Source: Pseudomonas sp. Irchel s3h14 (GTDB taxonomy: Bacteria; Pseudomonadota; Gammaproteobacteria; Pseudomonadales; Pseudomonadaceae). Taken from it: 64,000 nucleotides of DNA. This document shows positions 36,335-45,100 of the stretch, piece by piece (the first letter of the stretch is position 1; each line of letters starts with the position of its first letter). Position numbers and translations under genes: made by a program. The stretch spans positions 248,001 through 312,000 of the forward strand of contig NZ_FYDJ01000002.1 of NCBI RefSeq assembly GCF_900187425.1, read 5' to 3'. The notes under the pieces were generated by a model that was not told the origin of the DNA, did not search any database, and was given only the letters and a program-made list of their open reading frames with translations.

Positions 36335-36530
36335 GTCCTAACGTATGGATTGACGCCGCCAGAAATCGCTTCCACGCAATGGGTGGCGGCTGTACGCAGG
36401 TGTGGAAGACCGAGACGTTAGGCACCCGGCGCACTCGAAAGCGCCCCGCGCACAGCCACCATAAAACACAGACGATAAAACACGCCGAACTGGTGGCGCT
36501 TGACGCGCCTAACGATAGAAGGGCTTCCAC
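36335..36530 (-). promoter_or_regulatory. Structured two-state leader RNA upstream of the small DUF gene
   Basis: The leader carries three matching segments. Unit A has GTGGAAG (36524-36530) and CGTTAGGC (36507-36514). Unit B has GCCTAACG (36417-36424) and CTTCCAC (36402-36408). Unit C has GTGGAAG (36369-36375) and ACGTTAGGA (36336-36344). B can pair with A or with C but not with both. Unit C contains the AGGA ribosome binding site of the gene that starts at 36326, so B:C pairing would hide it. Nested stems GCCACCA/TGGTGGC, AAGCGCC/GGCGCTT and GCCGCCA/TGGCGGC add further structure. A riboswitch, thermosensor or leader-peptide control are all possible. Confidence 0.55.
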
Positions 36531-36665
36531 GCCCTGTCACTGAATTTGCAGAGACAGCTAAAAGACTATCGATGAGGTCCGTTGCGCACCAGTTCATGAA
36601 AACCGCTACAACTTGAAGGAAACTTCCGACGACCTTGCCCAGAAATTTCGCTGCCTGTAAGACCG

Positions 36666-36731
36666 CCTTCGCGGGCAAGCCTCGCTCCTACAGATCGCCA
36701 CCGTCCTGTGGGAGCGTGGCTTGCCCGCGAT
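36666..36731. repeat. Diverged REP pair
   Basis: CCTTCGCGGGCAAGCCTCGC at the left and GGGAGCGTGGCTTGCCCGCG at the right, an inverted pair related to the main REP family but with GGGC in place of GAGC, and a 22-base centre. It lies between the immunity gene and the structured leader. Confidence 0.8.
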
Positions 36732-36779
36732 TGAGCGCGAAGCGGTCATAAAATCTATCCACCTCAGGGATAACAAGCC

Positions 36780-37196
36780 TTACCAGGTTGATTGGTCTTC
36801 AAGACTGGCCTTATGAAGGTCGTCTTTCCACTCGTCTCTTGCCAATCTATATATGTCTTCAAAAAAGCCACGTGGATTTTCTATTTCGGTTTCATCCCAG
36901 GCGAGTATCCGGGGATCATCGTGATCACTTTCAAACTGCTTAGAAAAATCAAAATCTGATTGCTGCAAAACTTCCTCTAGCATCTTAAAAACTAAAAATC
37001 TATGTCTGTAGGTTAAATAGTCAAAATCTGGAATTATAAATTTTTTTATTAATTCCTCTCTTTCATCTTGCTTATTAGGATTATAAACCCACAAAGCCTC
37101 CCCAAGCGTTTCTTCTCTATCGTAAATTGAGATTCCGGCCAGAATGTAAGAAAGCTGAGGCTCAAATGGAAAATTTACAAATGGATGCGTCAACAT
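36780..37196 (-). CDS. Putative immunity protein for the Rhs toxin
   Basis: A 138-residue acidic, soluble protein (start MLTHPFVNFPFEPQLSYIL; C-terminal half rich in Asp/Glu, for example FESDHDDPRILAWDETEIENP). The gene is strikingly AT-rich compared with flanking genes. It begins 10 bases after the rhs stop codon, the standard place for a cognate immunity gene, and ATG 37196 is the natural start. I do not recognise its family. The role is inferred from position, composition and size: it would bind and block the Rhs C-terminal toxin in the producing cell. Confidence 0.7.
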   Translation of the reverse strand: MLTHPFVNFPFEPQLSYILAGISIYDREETLGEALWVYNPNKQDEREELIKKFIIPDFDYLTYRHRFLVFKMLEEVLQQSDFDFSKQFESDHDDPRILAWDETEIENPRGFFEDIYRLARDEWKDDLHKASLEDQSTW

Positions 37197-37206
37197 TTAA
37201 ATCCAC

Positions 37207-40200
37207 CTATCGAGGAAAAGCCGTGAACGGAATTTTCACATTCCGCTTATCAAATTTAATTTCCGCACCATCCATATTTTCTATATAACGAGGATTATCC
37301 CGATCTTTTTCATTAGGCTTGTATCCACGCCCTGCGCCGGGCAATTCCATTCTAACAATAGGGTTCCGGTCGGCGTCATGACCAGTCGGCTCGGGTACAT
37401 CACGGTGCATTTTGGACAAGGCGTAACTTATTGCACGAAATTGCATCATCCAGCTACTGAACTGAGAGCTTGGCCTGATCGGTCCTCTCACACCTTTCTT
37501 CGTCGGATGAGAACCATCAATTGACCGCTGCTTCAACGCTTTATCGTCAATTTCTGGACCATGTTTTTCAACAGAGTGCATTTTATATTCTCTCTCCCAC
37601 TTTAATACCTGACGCTTGGCTTCTTCCTCTGTTTTAGGTTCTGGGTAAGTCGCCTTAGGGAGCGTTGGAGCACCCTGATTTACGGCTGGCTTATCAGGAT
37701 CTGCTGGGGACGGACAGCCTACCTTTTTCTTTTTTTTCGGCGGTGGACAGTTCGTCGAGTTCAACCCCAACGGATCAACCCACCCCGTCGGATTCGGCGT
37801 GTACTGGTACTGGTTCAGCCCACCCGCCAACTTGATCGGATCCGGCGTCAGATACCGTCCAACCTCCGGATCATAGTACCGATGGCGGTTGTAATGCAGG
37901 CCGCTCTCGGCATCAAAGTACTGCCCCTGAAACCGCAACGGCTGATCGAGCTGCTCTCCCCCACCGAACGCAAGGCGAGTGACTTTGCCGTAGGCGTTGT
38001 ACTTCGCCGACCAGACAATCTCACCACCGAAATCGGTCAGTTCCTGGGGCGTACCCAGGTGATCGAGTTGGTAGTAGAACGGGCATGCCTTTCGCGGGCC
38101 TTTGCCGTCGAGCATGGCCAGTGGGCGGAAGCTGCCCGGTTCGTAGACGTAGCTGCGGTAGTGCTCGCGGCTGCTTTCGGCGACGAGGTGGTCGCCCTGC
38201 CAGAAGAACTCGGTGGTGTTGCCGTCGACGGTTTTGCTGATGCGGCGGCTGAAGGCGTCGTAGCGGTAGCTGGCGCTGCAGCCGTCAGGGGTTGTGACGC
38301 CGACCAAGCGGTGTTGGCAGTCGTAGCGGTATTCGGTGACGAGTTTTTGCCCGGTGCCGCGGCGTTCGCGGATGAGGTTGCCGAAGGCGTCGTAGTCGTA
38401 ATGGCGGTCGCCTTGCATGAGCAGGCGGTTGCCTTTGACGGTCGCGGCGCCGGGACGGTCCTGCATCAGCAGGTTGCCGGCGGGGTCGTGGGCGAAGCTT
38501 TCCGGTGGGTCGTCGCGGGTGTGGCGGACGCGGGTCAGGCGGTTGAGCGGGTCGTATTGGTAATTGCGTTGGCCGTGGCGGGTGTCGGCGATGCTGTCGA
38601 GATTGCCGTTGGCGCTGTAGGCATAGTCGCGGCGATACAGCGTTTGGTGCTGTTGACTGACAGCGTGGGCCTTCAATCGGCCCTGATCGTCGTAGGCATA
38701 TTCGCTGAGCAACTGCCCCTGCTGGCGTTGCTGCTCGCGACCGAAGGCGAATTGGTGGGTCGTGAGTCGCGCGCCGTTGAGGTCGATGGCCGTCAGCGCG
38801 CCGCCCTTGGCGTGGTGGTAGTCGAGTTTGCTGCCGTCCGGCAGGCGCAGGCGATGGAGTTGGCCGCAGGCGTCGTAGCCATAACGCAGCGTGCCCCAGC
38901 CTTGGTGTTCGCTGATCAGGCGGTCTTGCTGGTCGTATTCGAACTCCAGCGGATGGTCGTGGCCGTCGTCGACGCTGACCAACCGGCCTAGGCTGTCGTA
39001 GCGGTATTGAACCTTGATGCCGTCGGGCAGGGTTTTGACCAGCAACCTTCCCGTAGAGTCCCGCTCATACGCCGTGATCAGCTGCGAGCCGTCATCGCCG
39101 AACTCGGTTTTCTCCAGCAGCTGGCCGTTGAGGTCGTAGGCGTACGCCGTGCGTTGGCCGTCGAAGCCGGTTTCCTGTCGGATCAGGCCGTTCGGCGTGT
39201 AGTCCAGCTGATATGTTTCGCCGGATTCGTTTTCGATTTCCGTGAGTAACAGCTGGGCGTTGTCGTAGCGGTACTTCAGTTGGGTGCCGTCGGCATTGAT
39301 GCGGCGGCTGACCAGATGCAGGTCGTCGAAGTATTCGTAGCGGGTGATGCGATTCAGTTCATCGCGTTCGGCGGTGATTTTTCCGTAGGCGTTGTAGCTG
39401 AACGCGCGGCTGGCGCCGGTAGGCAGCGTCGTCTGGATCAGTCGGCCGACGGCATCCCATTGGTACTGGGTAACGGCACCGTGTTCGTCCTGACGAGTAA
39501 TCTGCCGCCCCAGCGCGTCGTAGGAAAACCGCCGCACACCACCCTCCGGCAGCGTTTCCTCAACCAACTGCCCCAAGCCATTCCAGACGAACACATGCCG
39601 ACTGTTGTCCGGGTAACGGATCGACAGCAGCTGACCTTTTTCGTCGTAGTGATAGTGGCTGACATGACCGTCAGGATCGGTCGCTTCGGTGATGTCACCC
39701 TGGGCGTTGCGCTGATATTTCCAAACGGCTTTGCCGCGAAACCGTGCGTGCAGGAAACCGTTGCGATACTCGTAGGTCGCCGGTTCGTCTTCTGGCGGAA
39801 TCAGCGCGATAAGTCGTCCGACTTCGTCATAACGGTATTCGGTGACAGCGCCTAACGGATCCTGTTCGGCAATCAGCCGACCGTTGTCGTCGTAAGCCTT
39901 GAGGTGCTCGCCGCCGTCCAACTCGACCTTGCGCACCAGCCGCGCCCGGTCGTCATGGACGTAAACTTCTTCACTGCCATCGATGTTCTGGACGGTGACA
40001 CTACCCTCGTCGTCCCAGACATAACGCGCGTCCATCTGCGCAAACGATGCCCAGTGGCGGATGCATCGGGCCGCCTTACCGTACCTTTCCCACTCCCAGA
40101 AGAAACTCGCCCCACCGGTCAATTGCCGCTGCAGGATGACGTGCTGATCGTCGTAGTCGTAGCGTTCGCTTTCGCCGGCGGCGTTGGTGGCTTCGATCAG

Positions 40201-41991
40201 TTGATCGCGTTCGTCGTAGCTGTAATTGACCAGTGTCTGCTCGGTGTGCCAGGCCTCGTCGAGGGTCTGGGCCGGGACAAAAACCTGATAGTCGACGGCG
40301 ACCAAATGGCTGCGGTCATAGCGCAATCGCAAGGCACGGCCGGCGCCATTGTCGAGGCGTTTGATGCGGTCTTGTCGGTCGCGGGTGATGCGCAGACGGT
40401 TGTCGTAACCGTCGCTGATGGCCGCCAGTCGACCGTTGTGGAAGTGATAGAAACGCGTGTCGTCACCCGACTGGGCGAGGATCAGTTCTTCGGGTTTATC
40501 GCCGAGATAAATCGCTGCCCGCGAGAGGCTGTTGTGGATCGCCGGGCGTTCACTGTTTGGCAGCGGGAACGTGGTGCGCCGGTTTTCGTGGTCGATCCAG
40601 ATGACGGTCTCGCCGTCGATTTCCAGACGATGCGCGAGACTGTGACTCCAGCCGAATCCGAGGCCGATGTCGATCTCGGCGGCGCTGGTGCGATAGAGCC
40701 GGGTGAAATCGAAAGTCAGGATTCCATCCAGCGAACCGTCGGTGAGGGTCAGCAGTTCTTCGCCGGTGACCATCGATACCGGGCATTTGTTGGTGGCGGT
40801 TTTATCAACGGAATCGGCGCTGTCGCCGTTGGGGTTTTTCGCCTGATCCGGGACGTTGTCGTGGTGTTCGTCTTTTTTCAGTGTGGTGTTCTTGCGGCCA
40901 TTCCAGCGAAGTTGCATCCGACCTTTTTTTAGTCCCGCAGCAACACCGCGCGCGGCGACTTTCTTGTAGCGATCTACATACTCCATAAAGTTATTGATGA
41001 TCGTGACCATCGACTTCACGAAGCCCATTGCTGCCTGAAAAATCTGCGCGCTGTACTTGGCCAGGCGCACTATCAGCCAGGCAATGCCAACCCCGACCAC
41101 GCTCAACACCAAGCCAATTAACAAGTCGATGACCAAACCAACCACGACTTTGGAAATAGCTTCGGCCGAGGACCCGGCCAGTTGCGAAGGTGGCAATGCT
41201 TCGAGCCACAGCACTGCGGTGCGCATCAGCAGACACAGCGCCGCTTCGTCGCTGGCCAGCAACATGGCTTTTTCCATCATGTCTGGAGCGCTTACTGCCA
41301 GACTTGCGAGTTCTCCTGCGCTTTCACCCAGTTTCTCGGCAAAGGCGTTAGGGTCTTTCAGAATGTCAGTGAGTTCGCCGATGCCATCCCAAACAGCCTG
41401 AATCGCATCCCAACTTCCTGCGAGCATTCCATTACCCACCGCCGCCAACGATGCTGACGCCGACTGCTGCGACCACTGCGGTTTGAAACCTTCCCACTCT
41501 TTGCGCAGCCAGCCTTCCAACTCTTCGGTAAGGCCGTCGTAAGAGGAAAAAAGATCATTGATTTGATCCGGGGTGACTTCACTCTGAACATGCACGCGAT
41601 AGAACTTTCCGGGCGTGCCTGTGAACTGTCCCTTACCGTTTTCATCGAGCTTGACCGGTGTGCTCTTACCACCATCAATGGCAATCACATCGACCTGAAT
41701 ATTCCCCAACGGAATGTCGTAGACCGACTCGAACTTGCTCTCGATCTCCAGAATCCCGCCTTCCGGACACTGCGCAACACCCGAGAGAAAATCATCGTCG
41801 CCACTGCTCACCGCAATCGTCGTATTGCCGAGCTTTATCAACCGCTCCATGTCCATCAGCGACGGCATGTCCGTGGCTCGGCTGACCTTGTCCGCATTCC
41901 TGCTTAGGAAGCCGCCGAGTTGTTGGCGATACAAACTTAGGGTGTCTTTAAAACCGTCGAGCTCCTGCTCGATGCGTACGATCTGATCCAT
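37207..41991 (-). CDS. Rhs-repeat polymorphic toxin, T6SS effector
   Basis: A 1594-residue Rhs protein. Layout: N-terminal region (1-400) with a long hydrophobic stretch near 284-312 (VVVGLVIDLLIGLVLSVVGVG) but no recognisable PAAR motif; a DUF6531-type entry (CPVSMVTGEELLTL, about 400); a shell of many YD repeats (YRYDxxGRL type) to about 1330; the core-end signature RYYDPEVGRYLTPDPIKLAGG and the self-cleavage-type border VDPLGLN near 1405-1411. After this comes a 183-residue tip of low GC with KKKKK and HSVEKHGPEIDD ... SSQFSSWMMQF segments that I cannot place in a known toxin family. It follows the DUF4123 adaptor gene with a one-base overlap and vgrG, so delivery by type VI secretion is expected. 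Confidence 0.9.
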   Translation of the reverse strand: MDQIVRIEQELDGFKDTLSLYRQQLGGFLSRNADKVSRATDMPSLMDMERLIKLGNTTIAVSSGDDDFLSGVAQCPEGGILEIESKFESVYDIPLGNIQVDVIAIDGGKSTPVKLDENGKGQFTGTPGKFYRVHVQSEVTPDQINDLFSSYDGLTEELEGWLRKEWEGFKPQWSQQSASASLAAVGNGMLAGSWDAIQAVWDGIGELTDILKDPNAFAEKLGESAGELASLAVSAPDMMEKAMLLASDEAALCLLMRTAVLWLEALPPSQLAGSSAEAISKVVVGLVIDLLIGLVLSVVGVGIAWLIVRLAKYSAQIFQAAMGFVKSMVTIINNFMEYVDRYKKVAARGVAAGLKKGRMQLRWNGRKNTTLKKDEHHDNVPDQAKNPNGDSADSVDKTATNKCPVSMVTGEELLTLTDGSLDGILTFDFTRLYRTSAAEIDIGLGFGWSHSLAHRLEIDGETVIWIDHENRRTTFPLPNSERPAIHNSLSRAAIYLGDKPEELILAQSGDDTRFYHFHNGRLAAISDGYDNRLRITRDRQDRIKRLDNGAGRALRLRYDRSHLVAVDYQVFVPAQTLDEAWHTEQTLVNYSYDERDQLIEATNAAGESERYDYDDQHVILQRQLTGGASFFWEWERYGKAARCIRHWASFAQMDARYVWDDEGSVTVQNIDGSEEVYVHDDRARLVRKVELDGGEHLKAYDDNGRLIAEQDPLGAVTEYRYDEVGRLIALIPPEDEPATYEYRNGFLHARFRGKAVWKYQRNAQGDITEATDPDGHVSHYHYDEKGQLLSIRYPDNSRHVFVWNGLGQLVEETLPEGGVRRFSYDALGRQITRQDEHGAVTQYQWDAVGRLIQTTLPTGASRAFSYNAYGKITAERDELNRITRYEYFDDLHLVSRRINADGTQLKYRYDNAQLLLTEIENESGETYQLDYTPNGLIRQETGFDGQRTAYAYDLNGQLLEKTEFGDDGSQLITAYERDSTGRLLVKTLPDGIKVQYRYDSLGRLVSVDDGHDHPLEFEYDQQDRLISEHQGWGTLRYGYDACGQLHRLRLPDGSKLDYHHAKGGALTAIDLNGARLTTHQFAFGREQQRQQGQLLSEYAYDDQGRLKAHAVSQQHQTLYRRDYAYSANGNLDSIADTRHGQRNYQYDPLNRLTRVRHTRDDPPESFAHDPAGNLLMQDRPGAATVKGNRLLMQGDRHYDYDAFGNLIRERRGTGQKLVTEYRYDCQHRLVGVTTPDGCSASYRYDAFSRRISKTVDGNTTEFFWQGDHLVAESSREHYRSYVYEPGSFRPLAMLDGKGPRKACPFYYQLDHLGTPQELTDFGGEIVWSAKYNAYGKVTRLAFGGGEQLDQPLRFQGQYFDAESGLHYNRHRYYDPEVGRYLTPDPIKLAGGLNQYQYTPNPTGWVDPLGLNSTNCPPPKKKKKVGCPSPADPDKPAVNQGAPTLPKATYPEPKTEEEAKRQVLKWEREYKMHSVEKHGPEIDDKALKQRSIDGSHPTKKGVRGPIRPSSQFSSWMMQFRAISYALSKMHRDVPEPTGHDADRNPIVRMELPGAGRGYKPNEKDRDNPRYIENMDGAEIKFDKRNVKIPFTAFPR

Positions 41992-42713
41992 CAGTTCAGC
42001 TCCGCCATCAGGTAGTCCACCAAGGCTGTTTTGGGTGCTTGAGGCAGGTCCGGTGTCTGCAGAAAAATCGCAACCTTGTGGCGCAAAACGCTTTCGGAAA
42101 ACGCCTCGTAAAGGTCAGGGCGTTCCTCGCTCAACCACTTCAGCAAGTTGCTTATTCGGGTTGTTGCGAACTCGGTATCGAGGTGTTTTAACAGTGGTTC
42201 GGAAACTTCCCACCACGGAAAAACCCGGGAACTGTTCAGCGCTTGGCCACCAATTTCGAGTGATTGGCCATTGATCAAACACCGCCCGATCACAGGCATT
42301 AACTGCGTAGCGTTAACCTCGGCAGACTGAAGGATCGACAGCAAATAACGCCCATCCCAAAAGCGAAAAAACACTGCGTTGCCGTTGGGCAAAAGAACTT
42401 GAGTGAGGCTGCGTAGATGTTCGACCAGCACTTCTTGAGTCGCGCCAGACACGGCCAGCCAACCCCAGTCGCGAGACTCGGTGTTGGCAACCCACTCCAG
42501 AAACTCACTGCCAGCAGCGACGATTCCGACATAGGGCATTACCGGTTCCCACTCGGCGTAAGCGGTGTCGGCCCAGATCGGACTGGGTGCTTGAGCGGAG
42601 ATCGAACGCTGCCAGGTTTTAAACGGTTCAGCGGCGCTCGCGTTGCTGAAAACCGCGAACAACTGCTCGGAAGGCTTGAGCGGTTGGTGCTCCAGCCAGT
42701 CATGAGGTGACAT
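41991..42713 (-). CDS. DUF4123 domain adaptor/chaperone for T6SS effector
   Basis: A 240-residue DUF4123 (Tap/TEC-type) protein. These adaptors bind an effector and load it onto VgrG before secretion. Visible family features are FAVFSNASAAEPFKTW, the GWLAVSGATQEVLVEHLRSL stretch and FFRFWDGRYLLSIL, which matches the conserved RxxDxR-like core. ATG 42713 (MSPHDWLEHQPL) starts 4 bases after the vgrG stop; the frame is open to 42761 but that would overlap vgrG. The gene overlaps rhs by one base (TGATG). The order vgrG-DUF4123-rhs supports the adaptor being specific for this Rhs. Confidence 0.85.
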   Translation of the reverse strand: MSPHDWLEHQPLKPSEQLFAVFSNASAAEPFKTWQRSISAQAPSPIWADTAYAEWEPVMPYVGIVAAGSEFLEWVANTESRDWGWLAVSGATQEVLVEHLRSLTQVLLPNGNAVFFRFWDGRYLLSILQSAEVNATQLMPVIGRCLINGQSLEIGGQALNSSRVFPWWEVSEPLLKHLDTEFATTRISNLLKWLSEERPDLYEAFSESVLRHKVAIFLQTPDLPQAPKTALVDYLMAELN

Positions 42714-42717
42714 GCGA

Positions 42718-44736
42718 TCAGGCTGCACAGACACCGTCCTTGCAGCGCTCACATTCCTCACAGAACGGCGCGTCGCTTTTCAGGCTCAGAATCTGTGCGG
42801 CACTCAGCAATGCTGCCGGGGCGGCGACGAGTTGCAACGGCGTATCCGGCGACACGGGCGCAGCCGCCATGGCCGGCATCAACGCACCACCGACCTGAAT
42901 CGGCACGCTGCTGAAAATCCCGCCCGGCCCAATGTTGATCCACTGCCCGCCCGCCTGAATCGTCGCGCTGCCCCCGCCGTCGATCACCACTTGCTGACCG
43001 GCGCTGACATGGAATTGCTGACTGGCATTCAGCGCCTGGCTGGTCACGCGAATGTGTCGGTCACCCACGACCACCAAGTGATCGTCCAGCTTCACTTCGG
43101 TCTGGCGCTGGCCGTGGGTGATGCGTTGCTCGTCAGCCTTCACCTCATGGCGAGCGGTGCCGCTGACGACGATGCTGCGGGCGTTATCGACCTGCACCTG
43201 TTGATCATTCAGCACGTGCTGAGTCCAGTTTCGCTGGGCGCGCAGGTAGATTTCCTCGGCGCCTTTGCGATCCTCGATGCGCAATTCGTTGTAACCGCCG
43301 CCACCGGGACTGCTCTGGCTGCGGAAAATGCTGCGGGTTTTGTCGGCGGGTAGATCGAGCGGCACCGGGGTTGCGGCGTTTGGCAGGCAACCCATCACCA
43401 GCGGTTTGTCGGCATCGGCGTCGACGAATCCCACCAGCACTTCCATGCCGACTCGCGGGATCATCACGCTGCCATAACGGTCGTGCGCCCAGCCGGTGGC
43501 GACGCGCAGCCAGCAACTGGAGTGTTCATCGAGCTGACCGTCACGATCCCAGGCGAGCTGAACCTTGACCCGACCGAACTCGTCACAATGGATTTCACTG
43601 TCGGTGGGGCCGGTGACCACGGCGGGTTGATAGCCGAGCATGCGTGGTTTTTCCGGTCCCAGCGGTGGGCGAAACGAAACGTCCCACGGTGTTGCCAGAA
43701 AGGTATTGCGATAGCCCTGGAAATCATCCGGGCCGTCGCTGGTAACCGACTCTTCCAGCACTTGCGGCTGGCGGCCACGGTGTTCGATTTCGGTGATCAA
43801 CCACAGGTCATTCCATGCCTGACGCGGATGCTCGGCCAGGTGCAGGAAATGCCCGCTGACCAACGCCGATTCGTCGCCACGACCTTCGGCCTGACGGAAG
43901 TCGGCGTTGTGGCGTTCGAGTGCCCGCTGGGCCAGATGCTTGCCGTGTTCGCGGTCGGTGAATTGACCAGGAAAGTGGTAATCCTCGAGCACCGGTCGCA
44001 GTTCACTGTCGAGGCTGCTTTCAAGTTGCAGGCGAGGCTTCTGGAAGTCGTAGTCGCGACGGGTTACGGCTGTCGTCCGGGTTTCCAGTCGCACGTTGAA
44101 ACGTTTGATGGCCGGTGCATCCGCCGCCATTCCGCTGCCCGGCAGGTATAGCGTCGGCTCGGGCAGACGAGGGAAAACCGTCTGGTCATCACCAAACACC
44201 AACAGGTGTCCATCGAGGCTGTGCTGAAAGTGGTAGTGAATACCGATCTCGGCACACAGCCGCTGAATGAACGCCAGATCGCTTTCGGCGTATTGCACGC
44301 AGTACTCACGAGGGGAGTAGTCGCTGCCGAGCCGAAACTCGAAAGCATCGCGCTGGATGCCGTGGTCCTTGAGGATTTGCGCGACGATCGTCGGCACGCT
44401 TTTGTGCTGGAAGATCCGCTGATTGATGCGCTGACCGAGGTAGGCCAGACGCGGCACGAGACTGATTTGGTAACCCGTCAGGCGTTGTCCGGAATCGCTT
44501 TGGCCGACGCGAAATATCTGACCATGAATGCCGGAACCCTGTGCATCAAAACTCAGAAACGCCTGACGATGCAGCAGGTTTTCAAGCTCTATGTCGGGCC
44601 GTTCGCTGACCAGTTCCAGGTCAAAACGGTAGGGCTGGCTGATGGCTTCCTTGCCCGTGAACTCAAGTACCTTGAGTTCATTCTGGACGCCGTCGATCGT
44701 CAACGTGAAACGCGGTTGATTGGCAGGAGCGAACAT
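42718..44736 (-). CDS. vgrG: Type VI secretion spike protein VgrG
   Basis: A 672-residue VgrG (TssI). It has the gp27-like N-terminal hub (FTLTIDGVQNELKVLEFTGKE; REYCVQYAESDLAFIQRL), then the gp5-like OB fold (GPTDSEIHCDEFGRVKVQLAWDR; CWLRVATGWAHDRYGSVMIPRVG) and the beta-helix with repeated V-x-D-type strands to about residue 610. The tail ends in a short cysteine cluster, CEECERCKDGVC, which could bind a metal or pair the spike with its cargo. No catalytic extension is present. It is the first gene of an orphan cluster; no tss core genes lie in the window, so it must use a secretion apparatus encoded elsewhere. Confidence 0.94.
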   Translation of the reverse strand: MFAPANQPRFTLTIDGVQNELKVLEFTGKEAISQPYRFDLELVSERPDIELENLLHRQAFLSFDAQGSGIHGQIFRVGQSDSGQRLTGYQISLVPRLAYLGQRINQRIFQHKSVPTIVAQILKDHGIQRDAFEFRLGSDYSPREYCVQYAESDLAFIQRLCAEIGIHYHFQHSLDGHLLVFGDDQTVFPRLPEPTLYLPGSGMAADAPAIKRFNVRLETRTTAVTRRDYDFQKPRLQLESSLDSELRPVLEDYHFPGQFTDREHGKHLAQRALERHNADFRQAEGRGDESALVSGHFLHLAEHPRQAWNDLWLITEIEHRGRQPQVLEESVTSDGPDDFQGYRNTFLATPWDVSFRPPLGPEKPRMLGYQPAVVTGPTDSEIHCDEFGRVKVQLAWDRDGQLDEHSSCWLRVATGWAHDRYGSVMIPRVGMEVLVGFVDADADKPLVMGCLPNAATPVPLDLPADKTRSIFRSQSSPGGGGYNELRIEDRKGAEEIYLRAQRNWTQHVLNDQQVQVDNARSIVVSGTARHEVKADEQRITHGQRQTEVKLDDHLVVVGDRHIRVTSQALNASQQFHVSAGQQVVIDGGGSATIQAGGQWINIGPGGIFSSVPIQVGGALMPAMAAAPVSPDTPLQLVAAPAALLSAAQILSLKSDAPFCEECERCKDGVCAA

Positions 44737-45023
44737 CCGATGTGTCTCTGCAGAATGAAGGCGGGCGATTCTGCATGAGCGACATGGGGCATTGATGGAG
44801 GGACAGGGAAATCAGATTTGTCCTGCTTTTTTAGGGATTTCTCCTTCAACAATCAGTGTGTTTGGCTACAGACATTCCTGTCAGAAGCACCCCCGGACAA
44901 ATGTGGGAGCGGGCTTGCTCGCGAATGCGGTGTGTCAGTCAACATTAATGCCGAATGACCCACCGCATTCGCGAGCAAGCCCGCTCCCACATTAGAACTT
45001 CGATACCACAAGATCTGCGCCAT
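44737..45023. other. Spacer between vgrG and putP
   Basis: No gene seen. It holds the presumed vgrG promoter, which I could not place with confidence, and the REPIN at 44903-44990. Confidence 0.4.
44903..44990. repeat. REPIN, inverted pair of GTGGGAGC-type REPs
   Basis: Perfect main-family arms (GTGGGAGCGGGCTTGCTCGC and reverse complement), including a longer match GCGAATGCGGTG/CACCGCATTCGC, around a 30-base centre. Confidence 0.93.
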
Positions 45024-45062
45024 AAAAAAACGGCCCGCCTCCAAATGGAAGCAGGCCGTTTT
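45024..45062 (-). terminator. Rho-independent terminator of putP
   Basis: On the minus strand: ACGGCCTGC-TTCC-ATTT-GGA-GCGGGCCGT followed by seven T, ending 39 bases beyond the putP stop. The upstream AAAA could also make it work for the opposite direction. Confidence 0.88.
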
Positions 45063-45100
45063 CATGTTCGGCGAAAGGTCAGAGCATCAGCTCATTCCCA

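Noticed and set aside
36418..36678. 86-residue minus-strand frame in the leader, ending ...ALSSAPGA
   Set aside because: Not listed as a gene: no ribosome binding site seen and it runs through structured RNA. A shorter leader peptide within it is still possible and is mentioned in the finding.
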